A stretch of DNA of 64,000 bases from positions 186,001 to 250,000 of the forward strand of contig DAIMEJ010000002.1 of the NCBI GenBank assembly GCA_036725345.1, given 5' to 3'. Every line of letters starts with the position of its first letter. Position 1 is the stretch's first letter. The stretch is from JAPLJU01 sp036725345. GTDB taxonomy: Bacteria; Desulfobacterota; Syntrophia; Syntrophales; UBA2192. Shown here in pieces: positions 25,863 through 33,965 of this stretch. The notes under the pieces are model-generated. The model did no database searches. It was not told where the DNA came from and was given only the letters and a program-made list of their open reading frames with translations. The translations under genes and the position numbers were made by a program.

Positions 25863-26756
25863 ATGGACAGGCAGAAAAAAGCTTACCTCTACGCCATACT
25901 GACCGTTCTTCTGTGGTCCACCGTCGCCTCGGCCTTCAAGATCACGCTCCGTCACCTCAGCTTTATCCAGCTTCTCTTCTACGCCTCATTTGTCTCCATG
26001 ACGGTCCTGTTTCTGATCTTGCTTTGCCAGGGCAAAATCCGTGAGCTTTCGACTTTCTCCAAACGTGAATATATATATTCCGCCCTGCTCGGTTTTTTGA
26101 ACCCCTTTTTTTATTACACCATTCTCTTCAAGGCATACTCGCTTCTGCCTGCACAGGAGGCCCAGCCCCTCAACTGGACCTGGCCGATCATGCTCGTCCT
26201 TCTCTCCATCGTGATCCTGAAACAGCCCATCGGCCTTTTGAGCGTCGTCGCCATACTGGTGAGCTTCGCCGGCGTCTTTGTCATATCGACCCACGGCGAT
26301 GTTTTTTCCTTTCAGTTCACAAACCTTCCGGGCGCGCTTTTGGCCCTTTCAAGTTCCGTCATCTGGGCCCTTTTCTGGATCTACAACATCAAGGACAGGC
26401 GTGACGAGGTGATCAAGCTCTTTTTGAACTTCTGCTTCGGCTTCCTTTACACTTTTGCCGCCGTCGCCGTCACCGGGCAGTTTTTTTGGCCCCCCCTGAC
26501 AGGCCTTCTGGGGGTTGTCTACGTGGGACTCTTCGAGATGGGGATCACCTTCGTCCTGTGGCTCAAGGCCCTGCAGCTCTCCAAAACGACGGCCCAGGTG
26601 AGCAACCTCGTCTATGCCGCGCCCTTCCTGTCGCTCTTCTTCATCCACTTCATCGTGGGGGAGGAGATCTTGCTTTCCACGGTCGTCGGGCTTATCTTGA
26701 TTATAAGCGGGGTGGTCATCCAGCAGTTCGCGGGGAGCCGCCGGGTGAAATCATGA
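25863..26756 (+). CDS. EamA/DMT-family transporter
   Basis: A 297-residue membrane protein with ten hydrophobic helices, i.e. two EamA repeats of five, typical of drug/metabolite transporters. N-terminal LTVLLWSTVASAFKITL and LYNIK-type elements are as in the family. Cargo unknown. The stop overlaps the next gene's start (ATGA at 26753), so the QueG-like gene is translationally coupled. Confidence 0.9.
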   Translation: MDRQKKAYLYAILTVLLWSTVASAFKITLRHLSFIQLLFYASFVSMTVLFLILLCQGKIRELSTFSKREYIYSALLGFLNPFFYYTILFKAYSLLPAQEAQPLNWTWPIMLVLLSIVILKQPIGLLSVVAILVSFAGVFVISTHGDVFSFQFTNLPGALLALSSSVIWALFWIYNIKDRRDEVIKLFLNFCFGFLYTFAAVAVTGQFFWPPLTGLLGVVYVGLFEMGITFVLWLKALQLSKTTAQVSNLVYAAPFLSLFFIHFIVGEEILLSTVVGLILIISGVVIQQFAGSRRVKS

Positions 26757-27460
26757 TGGCTTTGCAGAGAAAACTGGAACAGAATTTCAAGGACAGGGGT
26801 GCTTCCCTCGTGGGTTTTGCGGACCTGCGGGACCTGCCCGAGGATGCACGGCGGTTCTTCCCTGCGGGTATCTCAATCGCCGTGGCGCTGGACCCCGGGG
26901 TCATATCGAGGATAACCTGGGGCCCCACAAAGGAATATTTCCAGGAATATTCACGGGTAAACGCCCTTCTGGATCAGCTCGGGCAATATGCCCTCGACCT
27001 TCTCAACAGTGAAGGCTTCCGGGGTCTAGCACTGCAGACGACGACGGAGGAATTCGACCGGGAGACCCTCAGGGCGGCCCTTCCGCACAAGACGGTGGCC
27101 ACGAAGGCGGGGCTCGGCTGGATCGGGAAAAACGCCCTCCTCGTCACGGAAACCTACGGTTCGGCGCTGAGGCTCACATCGGTCCTCACTGACGCGGCGT
27201 TCGAGTCGGCACGGCCGGTGACCGTCTCGAGATGTGGACAATGCTTCACCTGTGTCGATTCCTGCCCGGGGAGGGCACCCTCGGGTGAAATGTGGTCTGC
27301 CGAGAAGGACCGCGATGCTTTTTTCAAAGCCCGTGCCTGCTGTAACATGGCGACGGAACTTTCGTCCAAGGCGGGTTTCAAAGCAACGATCTGCGGGATC
27401 TGCATTGTCGTCTGCCCCCGGACAAGGGTCTATCTGAGCAGCAAGGGTTATACGGTATGA
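26753..27460 (+). CDS. Second QueG-like 4Fe-4S protein
   Basis: A 235-residue protein of the epoxyqueuosine reductase-like group. The ferredoxin motifs are Cys161, 164, 167, 171 and Cys214, 217, 221, with Cys196/197 as a possible extra ligand. The KAGLGWIGKNALL motif typical of QueG's domain is present (about 118-130). The protein is shorter than true QueG and lacks the C-terminal HEAT part. The start at ATG 26753 overlaps the EamA stop; a longer upstream frame is a shadow. Its link to transport is unclear. Confidence 0.8.
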   Translation: MMALQRKLEQNFKDRGASLVGFADLRDLPEDARRFFPAGISIAVALDPGVISRITWGPTKEYFQEYSRVNALLDQLGQYALDLLNSEGFRGLALQTTTEEFDRETLRAALPHKTVATKAGLGWIGKNALLVTETYGSALRLTSVLTDAAFESARPVTVSRCGQCFTCVDSCPGRAPSGEMWSAEKDRDAFFKARACCNMATELSSKAGFKATICGICIVVCPRTRVYLSSKGYTV

Positions 27461-27582
27461 ACGAGCGGTGGAACTTAGCCGTCGTCCTCGTGCTTTGGTT
27501 TCTTATATTCTCCCGTGGTTCGGCATCGGGACGTAACTGGTCGGGAAGATTGACGATTCCTGTAAGGAACGTTAAACTCTAA
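27457..27582 (+). CDS. Possible 41-aa small membrane or secreted peptide
   Basis: ATG 27457 overlaps the stop of the QueG-like gene and opens a 41-codon frame ending at TAA 27580. The product begins MNERWNLAVVLVLWFLIFSR, a plausible hydrophobic signal or helix. No RBS is clear, but ATGA overlaps are common in this window and allow re-initiation. It may be a chance frame. Confidence 0.3.
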   Translation: MNERWNLAVVLVLWFLIFSRGSASGRNWSGRLTIPVRNVKL

Positions 27583-27699
27583 CGCCGGGGTGAGTAGGTA
27601 TCGTCACCGTTTCGGAAATGCCTGTTCACGGGGGATTTCAGGAGAAAGGAAAGGACTCCAGTCGGGGGATCACCATCAATCAGGGACGGGATAAGATAT

Positions 27700-27738
27700 A
27701 AAAAACCCCCCACCATGTCTGGGCGGGGGGTTTTCTTT
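27700..27738. terminator. Strong bidirectional rho-independent terminator
   Basis: A run AAAACCCCCC pairs with GGGGGGTTTT across a short loop, with an A/T tail on both sides. It serves the small membrane-protein gene on the minus strand (stop 27755) and could also end transcripts from the left. Confidence 0.85.
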
Positions 27739-27754
27739 ACTTATCCAATCCTGA

Positions 27755-28030
27755 TTAGCCGATGAGGTTTCTGACGGCATCCACGACAGGGGCGGTGAAG
27801 AGGGCCACGAGCATGGTGTACATGGCGAAGGAACCGATGGCCTCGCTCATATAGATCTTTCCGTATCTCTGCTTCAGGGAGAAGATTGTGAGGCCGCCGA
27901 CGATGAGCGCGCCGAGGTGGAAGTAGGGGAAGTTTTCCGCACCGCCTGCAGCGTATTCAGCCAGGCAGAAGGTTGCCGTCGCAAGAATCATGAATGCTAC
28001 CAAGCCTATCATTGAAAGTGTCTTCTTCAT
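27755..28030 (-). CDS. Small membrane protein with signal peptide
   Basis: A 91-residue protein. A signal sequence (MKKTLSMIGLVAFMILATATFCLA) and two further hydrophobic stretches (HLGALIVGGLTIFSL and YTMLVALFTAPVVDAV) are visible. AGGAGG precedes the ATG. Some bacterial ATP-synthase or redox-complex accessory proteins look similar, but I do not recognise the family. A strong terminator follows immediately. The promoter would lie in the 389-base divergent gap shared with the selenoprotein gene. Confidence 0.75.
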   Translation of the reverse strand: MKKTLSMIGLVAFMILATATFCLAEYAAGGAENFPYFHLGALIVGGLTIFSLKQRYGKIYMSEAIGSFAMYTMLVALFTAPVVDAVRNLIG

Positions 28031-28419
28031 ATCCTTAATCCTCCTGAGAGTTTTTATTTCCTGTTTGCCCTCTTACTATTGAGAAAAGCATGCCAGAGCG
28101 AACCGGACAAAAAACATTTTATAACATATTGAAATCAAAAGCGTTGTTGTTTCATCGTAATTTCGGCCCCCATGCGTGGACCGCCCTTTTCTTAAAAAAA
28201 CGTTCAATGCATTGAATGAAATTTTTCAACATCCCGATCAATCACCGGGTGCCGACAAAGGGCGGATCTCCCAAAAACCGCGAAGTGGTTCACTTGTTCC
28301 AATTCCGGCTTTTTTCTGTTACTATCGAAAATAAACAACAGGGTGTTGCAGAATTGCAAGCCACCCGGGCCAGGGATTCCTTAAACGCACGCTGACAAAA
28401 ACAGGGAGGGACGAAGATC
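28031..28419. other. 389-base divergent intergenic region
   Basis: Separates the minus-strand membrane gene and the plus-strand selenoprotein gene. It is AT-rich near 28110-28150 and holds a 14-bp perfect palindrome at 28203-28216. No gene or RNA gene is supported within it. Confidence 0.6.
28203..28216. promoter_or_regulatory. 14-bp perfect palindrome, possible operator
   Basis: TTCAATGCATTGAA is fully self-complementary and lies between divergent genes. An operator for either gene is possible; the sequence alone cannot tell. Confidence 0.35.
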
Positions 28420-28635
28420 ATGGCGGGAAAGGTGATCATTTACGGCAAGGCCGGTTGACCCCACACAGACGAGGCCAGGTCGGCTTACGGAGACAGGGCC
28501 GAGTATTACGATGTCAAGGCGAACGCCGCGAAACTCCAGGAGATGCTGAAACACTCCGGCGGCAAACGCCAGGTCCCCGTCATCGTCGACGGGGACAAGG
28601 TGACGATCGGCTGCGGCGGCAGCTGAGGGGTATGA
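28420..28635 (+). CDS. Glutaredoxin-like selenoprotein with two selenocysteines (UXX-star type)
   Basis: A 71-codon frame that standard gene callers break, because it contains two in-frame UGA codons, at 28456-28458 (residue 13) and 28624-28626 (residue 69). Translated with Sec, it reads as a glutaredoxin: VIIYGKAG-U-PHTDEA at the active site, then QVPVIVDGDKVTIGCGGS with the cis-Pro region and Cys65, and ends S-U-G-V-stop. The U-x-x-stop tail matches the family I recall as UXX-star (seleno)proteins (name unverified). A hairpin with an apical GGU follows each UGA at 18-19 nt. RBS AGGGAGG precedes ATG 28420. Function is probably thiol/selenol redox chemistry. Confidence 0.85.
28471..28486 (+). 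promoter_or_regulatory. SECIS-like hairpin for the first UGA (Sec13)
   Basis: Five base pairs (28472-28476 with 28482-28486, one G-U) enclose the loop AGGTC. GGU occupies 28478-28480, with 19 bases between the UGA and GGU. A bacterial SECIS lies just downstream of UGA, within coding sequence, with a GGU-type apical loop, as seen here. Confidence 0.65.
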
Positions 28636-28638
28636 CCA

Positions 28639-28655
28639 CCGGGCGGTCCGCCCGG
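28639..28655 (+). promoter_or_regulatory. SECIS-like hairpin for the second UGA (Sec69), beyond the stop codon
   Basis: CCGGGC (28639-28644) pairs perfectly with GCCCGG (28650-28655) around the loop GGTCC. GGU at 28645-28647 is separated from the UGA by 18 bases, almost the same as for the first. The hairpin lies after the stop at 28633-28635, so it serves UGA recoding without adding codons. It might also have some terminator effect. Confidence 0.75.
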
Positions 28656-28674
28656 ATACAATCTGCATTGCCCC

Positions 28675-29436
28675 CTACGGGATATTCTTTAGGAGGCTGT
28701 CGACGGCCGAGATCGTCAGTTCCTCCATCAAGGGGGGTTTTTCATAGGCGCCAAGGCTGCTGTACCCGACTCCTGTCCCTTCCCAGACCTGCACGCCCTT
28801 GGCCGTATCCCATATCTGGGCCGATATCTTAACGGTCCGAATGACCGTTTTTCGCCCGAAACCCCAGATGAACGTCAAAAGGGATTCGGGTTTTGTCTCC
28901 GACACGATACCCTGACTGACAAATATATACCGGACACGGAGGGCCGTTTCAAAGCTCTTCAAGGTCATGCTGTCCAGCCCCGTTTTGGAGAAATTGTCAT
29001 TGAAGCGGGTGTAGGTTTCCGTAAGTTTTTCGTCATTGATCCGTTTCAGGGAATCCCCCGGCGAGAGGATATTGATATCAGGGAACCGGGCCTTCATCTG
29101 GCTTAGCAAAATCTCGCTTGTCATCAACCGGTGTGCCTCCGGGTTTTCGACGCCCGTATCGGCAGGGGAGGCGGTAAGCGTGCTCTGAGGGGTGTAGGGC
29201 GCCGATGAGATCTGGCCGGCGTAATCTCTTCTGCCGCCCTTCGTCTCGGGAAGGATGATGGCGGGAAGGACGGCCACACCGCCATGCCGAAGGTCCTGTT
29301 TCGTAAATCCCGGGCTTCGGTACGACTCTTCAGACCAGCTCTTAATGGCTGCCGTGCAGCCGCCGAGGGACAGGGCGACCCAAAGGATTAGAAGGCCCGC
29401 CGTGTGAAATCGCCATCCTGCAAATGCCAATCCCAT
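28675..29436 (-). CDS. Lipoprotein of unknown function
   Basis: A 253-residue predicted lipoprotein with lipobox LGGC (Cys27). The mature part resembles the broad CsgG/LpoB-like or DUF-type outer-membrane-lipoprotein pattern (GGVAVLPAIILPETKGGR, then SEILLSQMKARFPDINILSP, then RYIFVSQGIV), but I cannot place it firmly. It stands upstream of nothing on its strand and converges on the selenoprotein gene, 39 bases away. Export to the outer membrane is inferred. Confidence 0.68.
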   Translation of the reverse strand: MGLAFAGWRFHTAGLLILWVALSLGGCTAAIKSWSEESYRSPGFTKQDLRHGGVAVLPAIILPETKGGRRDYAGQISSAPYTPQSTLTASPADTGVENPEAHRLMTSEILLSQMKARFPDINILSPGDSLKRINDEKLTETYTRFNDNFSKTGLDSMTLKSFETALRVRYIFVSQGIVSETKPESLLTFIWGFGRKTVIRTVKISAQIWDTAKGVQVWEGTGVGYSSLGAYEKPPLMEELTISAVDSLLKNIP

Positions 29437-29469
29437 TTGTGAATCCCCTGCTTCTGACTTTCCGCCCTG

Positions 29470-30912
29470 TCAGCCCTTGATACAACCCACGGCTTTCAAG
29501 CGGGCCACCTTCCGCGATATGCCCGCTCCGTGCACCGCCTCGACGACTTCGTCGATGTCCTTATAGGCCTCCGGCATCTCCTCCGCCAGAGTCCCCTTGC
29601 CGGTCGCGATGACGATGACACCCCGCTCTGCCATCTCTTTCCTGATGGCCCTCCCTTTGCCTGCCTTGATGGCCTGAGCACGGCTCATTACCCTTCCGGC
29701 GCCGTGGCAGGTGCTCCCGAAGGTTTCCTCCATGGCCTTCTCTGTCCCTGCCAGGACGTAGGATCCCGTCCCCATGTCGCCGGGAATGAGGACCGGCTGC
29801 CCCACGCGAATGTATTTATCCGAAAGAGCCGGGTGATTCGGCGGAAACGCCCTTGTCGCCCCCTTTCGATGCACGCAGAGCCTCTTTTTCGCGCCATCTA
29901 TGTCAAATTCCTCGATCTTGGCGATGTTGTGGCAGACATCGTACACGAGCCTCATTCCGAGGTCGCGGGGGCTTATCTGCAGGGCCTTCTGAAGGGTTTC
30001 TCCCGTCCGATGCATGAGCACCTGCCGGTTCGCCCAGGCATAGTTGGCCGCACAGGCCATGGCAGCGAGGTAATCCTGTCCTTCCTCCGACTGCACGTAG
30101 GTGCAGGCGAGTTGCCTGTCAGGAAGCTCAATGCCCAGTTTGCCGACCTGTTTCATCATCCGGGCCAGGTAATCGTCGCAGATCTGGTGACCGAAACCCC
30201 TTGAACCGCAGTGGATCATGACGGCCACCTGATCCTTCTCGAGGCCGAAAGCGGCTGCGACCTTATCGTCGTAGATGTCGCTGACGATCTCGATTTCCAG
30301 GAAGTGATTGCCCGAGCCCAGGGTGCCCACCTGCTCCCGTCCTCTTTCCATGGCCCGCGCACTGACCCTGCCGGGATCGGCACCCTCGATCCGGCCACCG
30401 TCCTCCGTGGCTTCCAGATCCTCCTCCGTGCCGTAGCCGTTTTTCACCGCCCACTCGGCGCCTTCGACCATGACCCTTTTTTCCTCCTTGGGCGGAAGCT
30501 TGAGCGCGCCCGTGGAGCCCACGCCGGTAGGGATGTCCCTGAAGAGGGCCGTGACGATCTTCTCCATCCTGTCCCTGACATCGCCGTATTTCAGCTTCGT
30601 GGCCACGAGCCTGCAGCCGCAGTTGATGTCATAGCCGACGCCACCCGGTGAAATGACACCTTTCTGGAGGTCGAAGGCGGCTACCCCCCCGATGGGAAAT
30701 CCGTAACCCCAGTGTATATCGGGCATGGCAAGGGAGTACCGGACGATGCCGGGCAGGTGGGCTACGTTCGCCACCTGTTTGGCGCTTTCATCTTTTTCGA
30801 GCCCCTTCATGAGCTTTTCACTGGAATAGATGATACCCGGTACTCTCATTCCCCCGAAAGGAGTTATCTCCCAGCGGTAATCATCGATCCTTTTCATTCT
30901 GATCTCAGACAT
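29470..30912 (-). CDS. rtcB: RtcB tRNA/RNA-splicing ligase
   Basis: A 480-residue 3'-phosphate RNA ligase that repairs RNA with 2',3'-cyclic phosphate ends. The manganese and guanylylation motifs are present: GVGYDINCGCRL, HCGSRGFGHQ, and CHGAGRVMSR (catalytic His region). Length is normal. It overlaps the 3' end of the archease gene upstream by 8 bases, a classic pair. Archease stimulates RtcB turnover. Confidence 0.97.
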   Translation of the reverse strand: MSEIRMKRIDDYRWEITPFGGMRVPGIIYSSEKLMKGLEKDESAKQVANVAHLPGIVRYSLAMPDIHWGYGFPIGGVAAFDLQKGVISPGGVGYDINCGCRLVATKLKYGDVRDRMEKIVTALFRDIPTGVGSTGALKLPPKEEKRVMVEGAEWAVKNGYGTEEDLEATEDGGRIEGADPGRVSARAMERGREQVGTLGSGNHFLEIEIVSDIYDDKVAAAFGLEKDQVAVMIHCGSRGFGHQICDDYLARMMKQVGKLGIELPDRQLACTYVQSEEGQDYLAAMACAANYAWANRQVLMHRTGETLQKALQISPRDLGMRLVYDVCHNIAKIEEFDIDGAKKRLCVHRKGATRAFPPNHPALSDKYIRVGQPVLIPGDMGTGSYVLAGTEKAMEETFGSTCHGAGRVMSRAQAIKAGKGRAIRKEMAERGVIVIATGKGTLAEEMPEAYKDIDEVVEAVHGAGISRKVARLKAVGCIKG

Positions 30913-31321
30913 CGAATATCACCCTCGCCTTCCACCCCTCCGGTGTTTCTTTCACCTCGGCCTGGTGGTAGGTCACAGCCTTTATCTCGTGCCTGATCCT
31001 GTGTCTCGAACCGTCGAAGGCTTCACCCGTCAGCGTCGCTTCGATCTTCCCCCGGCCGAATTTCCCGATGACGATCTTTTTCAGGAGCCAGTGCTCGCCG
31101 TTGTAAAGATAGAGGATTTCCCTCAAAAAATTGATCAGGAGGTCCTCCCGGTCCCTCCCCTCGACGGCGATTTTCCGGATCTCCTGCGGCTGGATGTGAC
31201 GGAGATCGACGATCAGGTCATGCACCGCCATCCCCGCGTTTTCGTAAACGTCCTTCTCGTCTTTCCCGGAGATCTCGATGCCCAGATCGGCGGTGTGGTC
31301 TATAGACTTGTATGTCTTCAT
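30905..31321 (-). CDS. Archease, RtcB activator
   Basis: A 138-residue archease. Recognisable motifs are SIDHTADLGIEISG at the N-terminus, DREDLLINFLREILYLYNG in the middle, and HEIKAVTYHQAEV, which holds the metal-binding ligands used in RtcB activation. The gene is upstream of rtcB, and the 8-base overlap implies a coupled operon. It starts just downstream of the gyrA end and shares its direction. Confidence 0.95.
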   Translation of the reverse strand: MKTYKSIDHTADLGIEISGKDEKDVYENAGMAVHDLIVDLRHIQPQEIRKIAVEGRDREDLLINFLREILYLYNGEHWLLKKIVIGKFGRGKIEATLTGEAFDGSRHRIRHEIKAVTYHQAEVKETPEGWKARVIFDV

Positions 31322-31354
31322 GAACCGAAACGGCCGGAGCGAAATCCTTCCGCC

Positions 31355-33847
31355 TCAACTCTCTTCACTCTCCGCTTCCTCCGGCGCCGTGTCGTCGGCG
31401 GTCTCTTCTTCCTTGCTTTCCGTTTCCCGCTCGACTCGCGCGATGCCCACGAGGCTCTCGTCGGATCCCAGCTCGATGAGGCGAACACCCTGGGTGCTGC
31501 GGTGGAGAATCGGGAGCTCCGAGACGCGCATCCGGATGATGTTTCCGGTGCTGCTGATCAGCATGATATCCTCCTCACCGGTCACCTGCTTGATGCCGGC
31601 GACAAAGCCGATCTTTGGCGTCGTCCTGATGTTGATGATTCCCTTTCCGCCACGGGACTGTAGCCTGTACTCGTCCACCTCGGTTCGTTTGCCGTAGCCG
31701 CGTTCGGAGGCTGTCAGAAGGGTGTTCCCTTCCGTGAGAATCTCCATGCCCACGAGTTCGTCATCCTCGTCCATCCGGATGCCGATGACGCCCATCGCCG
31801 TTCTCCCCATGGACCTCACGTCGTCCTCCTTGAATCGAATGGCCATTCCTTTCTTGGTTCCGAGGAATATTTCCTGGTTGCCGAGGGTCTGTTTGGCGTC
31901 GATCAGTGCGTCCCCCTCATCGATGGTGACGGCGATGATGCCACCGGAACGGGGATTCGAGAAGGCCTCCAGCTCCGTCTTCTTGATAATGCCTTTTCTC
32001 GTGACCATGACAACGTACTTGCCTGCTTCGAACGCCCGCACCGGGAGGAGGGCGGCGACTTTCTCCTTTTCGCCGATGTTGATGAGGTTGACAATAGCTT
32101 TCCCCTTCGCGGCCCGGCCTGCCTGCGGGACCTGGTACACCTTCAGCCAGTGGACCCGACCCTGGTCGGTGAAGATGAGAATGTAGCTGTGGGTCGAGGC
32201 GATGAAGATATGCTCCACAAAATCCTCTTCCTTGGTGCCCATGCCGACCTTGCCGCGCCCCCCCCTTCTCTGGATGCGGTAGAGACTGACGGCGTTTCTC
32301 TTGATGTAACTCTGGTGGGAGACGGTCACGACCATGTCTTCTTCGACGATGAGATCCTCGATGTCGATGTCCTCTGTGGAGGCCACAATCTCGGTCCGGC
32401 GCTCATCGCCGTAACGTTTCTTGATGTCTTGGAGCTCTTCCACGATGATGTCGAGAACCTTTTGCGGATCGGCGAGGATTCCCTTGAGTTTCTTTATCAG
32501 CTTGACCAGCTCGTCGTGCTCGGAGAGGATCTTTTCCCGCTCGAGCCCCGTGAGCCTCTGGAGTCTCATGTCCAGGATGGCTTTCGCCTGAACGTCCGTG
32601 AGGCCGAACTTTGCCGTCAGGGCGGCCGCGGCCTCCTCGGGGTTCTTCGAAGCCTTGATGACGGCGATTACGCGATCGATGTTCTCGAGCGCCTTGATGA
32701 GCCCTTCCAGGATGTGCGCCCGCTCGCTCGCCCGCGCCAGCTCGAAGATCGTCCGCTTGGTCACCACCTCTTTCCGAAAGTCGATGAACCGCTGGAGGAG
32801 TTCCTTGAGATTGAAAATCCTGGGTTGACCGTTGTCGATGGCCAGCATGATGATCCCGAAAGTGGACTCCATCTGGGTGTGCTTGAAAAGCTGGTTCAGC
32901 ACGACGCCCGCCACCTCGTCCTTCCGCAGGTCGATGACGATTCGGATGCCGTCGCGGTCCGATTCGTCCCGAAGATCGGCGATCCCCGTGATCTTCTTGT
33001 CCCTGACGAGGTCGGAGATCTTTTCGATGAGATTGGCCTTGTTGACCTGGTAGGGTATCTCCGTGATGACGATGCTCTCACGGTCGCTCCGGGCATTACG
33101 CTCAATGGACGCCCGGGCTCTCATCCGAATCGAACCCCGTCCCGTCGTGTAGGCCTGGATGATGCCCTCGCGGCCGTTGATGAAGCCCGCCGTCGGGAAA
33201 TCGGGTCCCTGAACGTGCTTGAGGAGCTGCTGGATGGCGATCTCGGGGTTTCGGATCAGGGCGACCGTCCCGTCCACGATCTCGCCCAGATTGTGGGGCG
33301 GGATGTTCGTCGTCACGCCCACGGCAATGCCGGCCGTCCCGTTCAGGAGGAGGAAGGGGGCCTTCGCCGGCAGGACCGTCGGCTCCGTGAGGGATTCGTC
33401 ATAGTTGGGCGCGAAACCGACGGTTTCCTTCTCCAGATCGGCGAGGAGCTCCTCGGCGATCCGGGACATCCGGATTTCCGTGTAGCGCATCGCCGCCGGC
33501 GGGTCGCCGTCGACGGAACCGAAATTCCCCTGGCCGTCAATCAGGACGTAGCGCATGGAGAAATTCTGGGCCATCCTGACGATCGTGTCGTAGGCGGCGG
33601 CATCCCCGTGGGGATGATACTTTCCGATGATATCTCCGACGATTCGTGCGGATTTCTTGTAAGGCCTGTTGTACCGGTTCCCCATCTCGTACATGGCGTA
33701 GAGCACCCTTCGGTGCACGGGCTTGAGTCCGTCCCGGACGTCGGGGATAGCCCGGCCGATGATCACGCTCATGGCGTAATCCATGTAAGATTTTTTCATC
33801 TCATCTTCGATGTTTACCGGGAGGTTTTTCTGGTACAGCTGTTCCAT
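31355..33847 (-). CDS. gyrA: DNA gyrase subunit A
   Basis: An 830-residue type IIA topoisomerase subunit. The catalytic tyrosine is Tyr122 (AMRYTE), with the same numbering as E. coli GyrA, and the C-terminal GyrA-box QRRGGRGKVG identifies gyrase rather than topoisomerase IV. The QRDR reads HPHGDAAAYDT: residue 83 is Ala where many enteric bacteria have Ser. An acidic tail closes the protein. It lies downstream of gyrB with a 118-base gap. Confidence 0.98.
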   Translation of the reverse strand: MEQLYQKNLPVNIEDEMKKSYMDYAMSVIIGRAIPDVRDGLKPVHRRVLYAMYEMGNRYNRPYKKSARIVGDIIGKYHPHGDAAAYDTIVRMAQNFSMRYVLIDGQGNFGSVDGDPPAAMRYTEIRMSRIAEELLADLEKETVGFAPNYDESLTEPTVLPAKAPFLLLNGTAGIAVGVTTNIPPHNLGEIVDGTVALIRNPEIAIQQLLKHVQGPDFPTAGFINGREGIIQAYTTGRGSIRMRARASIERNARSDRESIVITEIPYQVNKANLIEKISDLVRDKKITGIADLRDESDRDGIRIVIDLRKDEVAGVVLNQLFKHTQMESTFGIIMLAIDNGQPRIFNLKELLQRFIDFRKEVVTKRTIFELARASERAHILEGLIKALENIDRVIAVIKASKNPEEAAAALTAKFGLTDVQAKAILDMRLQRLTGLEREKILSEHDELVKLIKKLKGILADPQKVLDIIVEELQDIKKRYGDERRTEIVASTEDIDIEDLIVEEDMVVTVSHQSYIKRNAVSLYRIQRRGGRGKVGMGTKEEDFVEHIFIASTHSYILIFTDQGRVHWLKVYQVPQAGRAAKGKAIVNLINIGEKEKVAALLPVRAFEAGKYVVMVTRKGIIKKTELEAFSNPRSGGIIAVTIDEGDALIDAKQTLGNQEIFLGTKKGMAIRFKEDDVRSMGRTAMGVIGIRMDEDDELVGMEILTEGNTLLTASERGYGKRTEVDEYRLQSRGGKGIINIRTTPKIGFVAGIKQVTGEEDIMLISSTGNIIRMRVSELPILHRSTQGVRLIELGSDESLVGIARVERETESKEEETADDTAPEEAESEES

Positions 33848-33965
33848 GTCTGTGCAAGTGCTCCTCTTCTGTGTGAATGTCCCTCGGGAAATTTCCTTTC
33901 CTGCGAAGATCCTGGAGGCTGGGGATGAACGTTACCGCGCCTTTAGTCTGGACGGGATCACGAGA

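Noticed and set aside
28420..28635. Pseudogene of a glutaredoxin with two stop codons
   Set aside because: Both stops are UGA, occur exactly at Cys-like positions, each has a GGU-loop hairpin at the expected distance, and the rest of the frame is intact. Sec coding explains this better.
32150..33928. Very long open frame on the plus strand opposite gyrA (592 codons)
   Set aside because: It mirrors gyrA with no recognisable motif. Long open antisense frames are expected opposite GC-rich coding sequence; another (34863-37022) lies opposite gyrB and dnaN.
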